Positions 58,497 through 64,000 of a stretch of DNA of 64,000 nt are shown one piece after another. Origin of the DNA: Malus domestica (Eukaryota; Streptophyta; Magnoliopsida; Rosales; Rosaceae); NCBI RefSeq assembly GCF_042453785.1, contig NC_091666.1, positions 27,176,501-27,240,500 on the forward strand, in the 5' to 3' direction. Position numbers and translations under genes: made by a program. A model generated the notes under the pieces. That model made no database searches and was not told the DNA's origin. It saw only the letters and a list, made by a program, of their open reading frames with translations. How positions within the stretch are numbered: position 1 is the first letter of the stretch; the number at the start of each line of letters is the position of its first letter.

Positions 58497-58523
58497 CGTG
58501 ATCTCTTTCCTCTTCTCCTCCAT
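55663..58523 (-). CDS. TTL: TITAN-LIKE zinc-finger protein, 7 exons, apparent frame break near C-terminus
   Basis: Minus-strand exons: 58523-58225, 58031-57905, 57776-57458, 57319-57243, 57138-57084, 56855-56430, 55683-55663. All junctions are GT..AG. The N-terminus has a lysine run, then two C2H2-type fingers: YCVVCKLNHDQGPSHRYIPN and WCVFCDSNIGEL continuing to ACGNAINHLATAEH. It continues with HLKNLKHFLWKYGGGMDRID, a variable middle, then RVGAAWAERRKREVEME and DANWLPNFG. TITAN-LIKE is needed for nuclear division in Arabidopsis endosperm. From memory it is the plant counterpart of CENATAC/CCDC84, a minor-spliceosome factor. In exon 6 the frame shifts after NWLPNFG at about 56550 (a net loss of 2 or gain of 1 base): the read-through ends SLAVR-stop. 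The conserved VWQSGSRKESRKEFELEK and KIQPYVSKRM lie in another frame, which runs correctly into the last exon (RTDASE-stop). Confidence 0.85.
55955..56012. repeat. A-rich minisatellite, ~10-bp unit
   Basis: Five to six exact units of AAAAAAAATT within the last intron of the TITAN-LIKE gene. Confidence 0.9.
56172..56332 (-). mobile_element. Au-type SINE in the last TTL intron, 25-bp target duplication
   Basis: On the minus strand it starts GAGGTCGCACTTGGTGCGAT and has a tRNA-like box B (GGTTCGAGAC in TCGGGTTCGAGACTTGG). It ends GCACTGGGTACGACC, the known Au SINE arrangement. An exact 25-bp direct repeat (TACTTCAAAGAAAAATC...) lies at 56147-56171 and 56333-56357. The perfect duplication indicates recent insertion. 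It has the same orientation as the host gene. Confidence 0.92.
58464..58500 (-). repeat. (CTT)n microsatellite coding poly-lysine in TTL exon 1
   Basis: The plus-strand CTT run reads as AAG repeats on the coding strand, giving about ten consecutive lysines after MEEKRKEIT. Length is likely variable between haplotypes. Confidence 0.9.
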
Positions 58524-58532
58524 CTTTCGATT

Positions 58533-58573
58533 GGGTTTTAGGGTTAGGGTTAGGGTTCGGGTTTAGGGTTCGA
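58533..58573 (-). promoter_or_regulatory. Telo-box cluster just upstream of TTL start
   Basis: On the coding strand the leader holds several AACCCTAA and AACCCGAA units in about 40 bases. Telo-boxes (AAACCCTAA) are established elements in promoters and leaders of plant genes active in dividing cells, and are bound by Myb-like telomere-repeat factors. This fits the cell-division role of TITAN-LIKE. The cluster is only 10-50 bases from the start codon. Confidence 0.6.
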
Positions 58574-58904
58574 CTGTGATCGTCCCCTTCCTCGCTCTAT
58601 TTTGTTCGGAATTTGGAGGCAAACGTTTAACCGTCGCTAACTGCCACTGAAGTCGCGGTTTCTGTTAACGATTTCACAGTCTGTGATAACGGCGCTGTTT
58701 CCCGTACCATAGTCGAATATCGCTACTGCAAGAAGAAACGTTAGTCACGACGTTTGGACCGACGTGATCAACATTTTTTCCTTGGTTAATTTCGAGTACA
58801 AAGTTTTTATTACTGCTGGTAACAAAATTTTGAGGTTTTTACTGGTGGAGAAAAACTTTACAAGATAAGTTCTTTTTTATGGGAAGAAACTCAGTCTCAC
58901 CGCT
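58574..58904 (-). promoter_or_regulatory. Probable TTL promoter region
   Basis: This is the only upstream sequence of the minus-strand TTL gene before repeats begin. It contains a GC-richer patch (AACGGCGCTGTTTCCCG). No certain TATA box was found. Confidence 0.35.
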
Positions 58905-59080
58905 CAGGCAATCGAAACATCAAGATGACGATATTTTAAATCAATCACGCAACGATAAGTTTTCTATTGTTAGAGAAAAATTCTTACACAACTAGAACAT
59001 CAAAATGTCGATATTCCAAATTAATTAAGCGTTTATGTTCTCAGAAAAACAAACTTTCACACAACTGAAACATCAAGATA
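58905..59080. repeat. Three decayed ~70-bp tandem units
   Basis: The phrases CAATCGAAACATCAAGATGA, CAACTAGAACATCAAAATG and CAACTGAAACATCAAGATAA recur with surrounding CGATATT and TTCTTACACAAC words. This suggests three old copies of a ~70-bp unit. Confidence 0.55.
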
Positions 59081-59935
59081 ACAGTACAATCCAGTAATGC
59101 AATGGAGTGTGAATCACATTTCCACATGCATGACTGCAACAATTTGAGTCCCACCATGAATCCATGATCATCTGAACTTTCCCATCTTCAAAAGTGACCT
59201 GCTCTTTTTTCTCCATTTGGTTCATGGAAGATGATAGACTTGAGTTGACTTGACTGCACAACAATAATACCTAATGTCTATCTCTATTTTGTTACTTGTT
59301 AAAACATATGTACAAAAGTCTCATTATTTTATGGAAATTTAACATTCCCAGATCAAATCTATGAACAAATGAATGCATGTGACTATGAACTCCACCCTAT
59401 CATGTCTCCCACATCTTGCCAAATCTTTTGCCAACTCTCAGTCTCAGTTATTGTAAAAACATAGGCACTACTACTCGTGGGAGCTTAAGCATTGGTCAGA
59501 CTTCTCTTGAGACTCCTGAGCAGTGCTCGAACTCCTCTTGAGACGTCTGAGCAGTGCTCAAACTCCTTTCAAGTGATTAAAATGTTGAAAATGAAAATAC
59601 AGACTTCTTTAACATGTCAAGAATTCGACTACTTTTCAAAACTCCAAAAGTTGGTTCTATGATAATATCTACACCATTATTCTGTGCCACATGGACAATG
59701 GTTGGTTCTGAATTCCATTTAGATTCAGTTATGCTGCACAGCATATGAACAGTCAATTATATGCTCCACAATAATACTTGAATGCTCTGTAGAACTTGTA
59801 CAAAAAAAAGTATCAAACGTATGAATGTGTTGTCTATTTGGTTGTGATATCTGTGGGTTATGTGGTTCCCCCTTTGCTCATCTACGAGATATTGGAAAAA
59901 GATTTCTTTGTCCTACCAATAACGTCTCACTTGAT
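59081..59935. other. Spacer with a short tandem repeat, no gene
   Basis: At about 59500-59575 the phrase CTTGAGAC.CCTGAGCAGTGCTC.AACTCC occurs twice in tandem (unit about 34 bp). Otherwise AT-rich; no gene supported. Confidence 0.45.
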
Positions 59936-60335
59936 ATGTCTAACGGTCTTGGGTCGTGACTCATACTAGTATATCAGTCGTCCACACACCAATACGTGAA
60001 CATTAATTAATAATTGTGTAATGCTCTCGAGTCGTGACTCATACTAGCATATCACCCGTCCACTCATTAACATGAACATTAATTAATAATAATCTAACGC
60101 CCTTGAGTCGTGACTCGTACTAGTATATCAACCATTCACACACCAATACGAGAACATTAATCAATAATTGTCTAACGTTATCGAGTTGTGACGTGTACTA
60201 GTAAATCAGTCGTCCATGCACCAATACGTGAACATTAATTAATTTTCATGATCGTCTAACGCTCTCGAGTCATGACTCATACTAATATATCAGTCGTCCA
60301 CGCACCAATAGGTAAATATTAATCAATAGTCGTCG
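59936..60335. repeat. Five tandem copies of a ~80-bp unit
   Basis: Units begin at about 59938, 60018, 60094, 60173 and 60256 with TCTAACG.T.TCGAGTCGTGA. They continue through CTCATACTAGTATATCAGTC, GTCCACACACCAATACGTG and AACATTAATTAATAAT. Unit length varies from about 76 to 83 bp and units differ by about 10-20%. No coding frame runs through them. Confidence 0.9.
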
Positions 60336-63300
60336 CGCGTGTGGATGGTACAACAGTATAACCCTAATGTAATAAAGATCGTTAGAGTAAGTAAAATGTA
60401 GAGTTATATGTATGGTTAAATGTATAAATCTCTACAGAAATAAGAGCATCAAATGGCATCGTAAGTGGACAATATGAAAAGACAAATGTTAAGGTTATGT
60501 CATGATGGCCTAGTTTGATGGTTCAACAAGCAGATGCCCTACATCTTTTGTCCCTTTGCTCTTCCAGTTTTCTGAAAGAATTGATGGACGGCCCTCGTAT
60601 TTTGGTAGTATTTGGTATTTCTGCAGATAAGAAATTCAAAGACAAGGCATCACCCATAATGTGGGTGGTCATATGTCAGTGTACTGCCTGTATATATATG
60701 ATCAAAGTTTACTATTACATCATACATTAAATCAAGGCTAAATTTAGGAAAGGTCTATGATATATTATATACCACGAGTTTTATTTCGACCCTAAACTCT
60801 ACTAATAGTTTATCTCATTCTCGAATTATGTCATTTGTTGCACTAGTAGTCTTTTTGGTTAACTCTTTCAACTTTTCTGTTAAGTTGAGAGACAGATTTG
60901 AAAAGACCACTATACAATTAAATTTGATAGAAAAGAAGACAGATTTGATGAAATGATCGCTCATGTAACGCAGAGTTAAGTTGGAGGACGGGAAAAACTA
61001 ATATGAGAATTGAATGACGAAAACTAACATGTGGTAAGCTCAGAGACCTTTGCTCCCACACAACCTTAAATCAATTAGGCTCCAGTAGTAGGCACTTTTT
61101 ATAATTATATATATATTTTTTTTTGGTACAAACGGTATTGAGAAAGAGAGGAGTTGAATTTGAGGATTTGGAGACTTTTCAACATCGTAAAGGTTGACAA
61201 ACCTTGCAAGGGCTTATAGACATTGATCTACTTTCCTAATTGCATGACAATCAGTTTTGAAGTGGAACTTCAATTTCTTCTTAGTATCATAGCAAGTTTA
61301 CCTACATGTGAAATCAATGTATGAGGACGTGAAGAATTGTTCCAACATCAGAAAGTTAAGAAACCTCATAAAGGCTTATAAAAGTTGGTTTACTCCCCTC
61401 CTTGGCACTTGACCTTGAGAAAAAACCTCAACTCAACTTCTTTCATTGAACACAGAATATCGAGTTCAATATTTTATGCTCTCAAGAGCCATGAACTTCC
61501 ATCATTGGTTTCCAACTTTTGAGCAGAGGGCATCTCATGATAACAACTGTTGGGTTCCTATAGGACAAGTACATTCAATTGTTTAAAATAGTATCTTTCT
61601 TTTGCTCATTGGTGAAGATTTTGATCCTTTTCACAGGAGTAAATATAGAAACATGCAAAGGAAAATCACTTAAAATAAAAGGCAGCCATGATAATGAAAC
61701 CACTAGGCCATGCTCAAATCTGCAGACCAAAAGATTGTTTTAGGGAATCATCTTTTTCAAAGGACAAACAGTGAACAAGGGAAGGGTGGTGGGTATTTCT
61801 ATCTTTGTAAGTTTAATGTTAGGACAGTTGGGGAGCTAAGCAGTAAACCCAAAAAGTGAAAAAAGAGGATGACGTACAGTTAATTAAGGCAGTGTGTCTT
61901 TCTTTTTATACCGGGATTCGAAAATCAAATAAAGTATCTGTCTTGAAATAATTAGCCAAATCTTTGATTACCCTTTGTTTTCCTTCCCATGCCTTCTTGC
62001 ACTTTTCAGAAGCACCTAGTTTTTGAGAATTTGTGATCCTTTGTGCCCACTAAACTATGTCTAGCACTTGCTCTCATGAACTCATCCAGAATCAAAGTCA
62101 TTGCATTATTGTAGGCAACCATGTATATCCTTCCCTGATTAATTGTATTTGACTATGTGTAGAAGCTACTGACAAACGAAGCTAGCTAGCTCGAGAAAAT
62201 ACTTGTCTCCTTACATGTAATAAGACATTCAAAAATCAATATGTTGGCAAAACGTTTACTTTCGAGGTTTTAATGAGATGTTTTTGTAGTGTCAGCCAGA
62301 CAATGATTTGCAGTTAAGGAAAAATGACTCATTACGTATAAGACATCGATGAATGTTCGGTCACTAGTGCTGTTGAGTGCTGTGATTGAAAACTTTTTTA
62401 GTAGAGTCATGATCCTATCCCAAGAAATGTTTTCCTTTTTGTGTTGGATCGGAGACATGGGTAGTGGGTGTTTGGTTTCATGAACAAAAGTTTAAGAGGT
62501 TGAATCCAAGGGATGTACAGCAATAATGTCTTGTTGCCGCTGAATTACTTGCCCCTTTTTGTTCCGATTCATTTGCCATTTGCCTTTCTACATCGACATC
62601 AAGTTCTGAAACTTGACCCTTTTTACGTCAGATTTGACTATACCCTAGCCCGATCGATCTTTCCCTGTCTTCACTTCTCTTGGGTTTCAAATTTCAATAT
62701 ACATTTTCTAATCTATGTAAAATAAAAAAATCTGGGAATTAGGGTTTTGTTATGACTACATTTTTCAATCAGTGGAGAGGGATTCGAACTTAAAAATCTC
62801 TTCAAACATTTAGGAAGAGATGTACAATATTCAAACTAAGGTTGTTAGTTTTGTGGTTTTGCTTGCAATTTAAGAATATCCTCGGGTTATGTGACCTCCT
62901 TATTGCACCCAAATCAACTTAAGAATATAGCTTAACATATCGTTTTCTGGCATAACGAAATCATAGTTAAGTTAAAAAATAGTTTTTATAATTTGTGTCA
63001 TACTAATTCTAATTTCTACCCAAGTCCAACATGCTAATTTGTTGTATATGTCCAGATACTGCGAAGTCCATGCCTGCAAAGGCACAGAAACTGATAAAAG
63101 AGGATACTTTTTCTTTGCTCTGAATTCCATGCAATCTTGGCCAATCTTTTGTATGATGGTTCAGTCAGTCAAATGCAATTAGCTTAATTAAAATCCTAAT
63201 TATAATTATTCTCTTTAATTAAGAGAATGGTTGACGAACTGAGTCAATTTGTTTGCAGTCTGCTCCAAGTCCACATGCTCGATATGGAAGCCTAAAAAGT

Positions 63301-63526
63301 CATGGTTTTGTTTATGTTCCTTGGCATTCATAGAAGCATAATTTTGGGGTCCAGATTCCAAATTATTTCATATTAATATATATGCTGTATTTTTTCTGAA
63401 ATTAACTTGAAGCCTCCAGATAATTAAACATTTTTCAATCAAGTTCCCCAGTCAATTAATTCATAAATTGTTCAGATAGAATTATGCAGCATATAAAATG
63501 GGGCTTTAATTAAACTTCTTCCAATT
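60336..63526. other. AT-rich spacer with decayed repeats, no gene
   Basis: Around 61165-61265 and 61335-61450 two related stretches (CAACATC.(G)TAAAGGTT, CTTATA.A..TTG.TCTACT) look like old copies of one LTR or LTR-like sequence. 60740-61050 contains words typical of degenerate MITEs. Nothing protein-like or structural-RNA-like could be supported. Confidence 0.35.
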
Positions 63527-63795
63527 AGGTTTGTGTGATCAAAGTTTTGCCATATTTTCTCTTCTGTGTACATCTTCAGAGTTACTTGAGGGTGCAAACT
63601 AGAATGGGAGAATTTGTCCTAGTACAAAAACAAATTTGCGCTTCAAGCTTGACCCAGTTTGGTTTGTGTAAACAGAGTTTTGCATTCTTTCATCTTTGGT
63701 GTATACTATATTCAGGGTCGCTCAAGTATGCGAAGTAAGAGGTGAGGATTAGTCCTCGTATCAAAAGAAAATTTTCCTTCAACCTTATCCAGTTG
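63527..63795. repeat. Imperfect tandem duplication of about 130 bp
   Basis: Two adjacent stretches share, in order, GGTTTGTGT, AGTTTTGC, a TGTAxA and CAG.GT step, GTCCT.GTA, and CTTCAA.CTT..CCAGTT. About 65-70% alike by eye, hence old. Confidence 0.6.
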
Positions 63796-64000
63796 GAATA
63801 CAAATTAAACATTTAGAACACACATGCATAGGCTGGTTCAACTCTAAATTTTACAAATTAAACATAACACCTTAATCACAAAAAATGAACATAGTTCAAA
63901 TCTCATCATGTTACACTTTTATTGTATCCATCAATTTCTGTTTTCTCCAAAGAAACATTCCACAAAATCCAATACTCAATCAGGAAAGAAATACACAAAA
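63796..64000. other. AT-rich end of window, nothing recognised
   Basis: Short AT-rich stretch without frames or motifs of note. Confidence 0.4.

Noticed and set aside
59936-60335. Regular repeats resembling a CRISPR array
   Set aside because: The whole ~80-bp unit is repeated with no unique spacers, and this is a plant nuclear sequence; it is a plain tandem array.

Overview
This window is nuclear DNA of a dicot plant. It has intron-bearing genes with GT..AG junctions, AT-rich spacers, CT-rich leaders, a nuclear tRNA-Ser and dense plant transposons. The repeat families (an Au-type SINE, a family with GGTGTGCTATCCACAC ends, and a gypsy LTR starting TGTCACAGCCCGTCCCGA) make me think of Rosaceae, perhaps apple or pear. 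That placement is recall, not a search.

Layout. 1-137: 5' end of a DUF3339 gene (minus). 0.9-4.7 kb: nested repeats. 5.3-10.3 kb: four-CBS plus PB1 protein (14 coding exons). 12.6-13.5 kb: inverted-repeat transposon with a second one inside it. 14.4-16.8 kb: non-specific phospholipase C (NPC). 17.3 kb: tRNA-Ser(UGA), minus. 18.2-19.6 kb: DUF1499 thylakoid-lumen protein. 20.2-29.3 kb: one broken Ty3/gypsy element with both LTRs. 29.3-37.1 kb: spacer with small DNA transposons and a 1.2-kb hAT-like element. 37.2-39.8 kb: nodulin-like MFS transporter. 42.9-43.8 kb: five tandem repeats, each with a TTTCCCGC E2F-type site. 44.0-47.2 kb: J-domain/DUF3444 protein with a coding minisatellite. 50.2-50.9 kb: NF-YC histone-fold subunit. 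54.1-54.9 kb: DUF579 protein. 55.7-58.5 kb: TITAN-LIKE zinc-finger gene (minus) with an apparent reading-frame break near its C-terminus. 58.6-64.0 kb: spacer with several tandem repeats and no gene I can support.

The genes do not form a pathway. Their combination (DUF3339, CBS/PB1, NPC, nodulin MFS, NF-YC, DUF579, TITAN-LIKE, DUF1499) recalls neighbourhoods on Arabidopsis chromosomes 3, 4 and 5, so the window is probably a conserved eudicot block enlarged by transposons. The signals most worth a second look are the E2F-site repeat array, the repeat-expanded linker in the J-protein, the TITAN-LIKE frame break, and the roughly 80-bp tandem array near 60 kb. I found no clearly undescribed multi-gene system.
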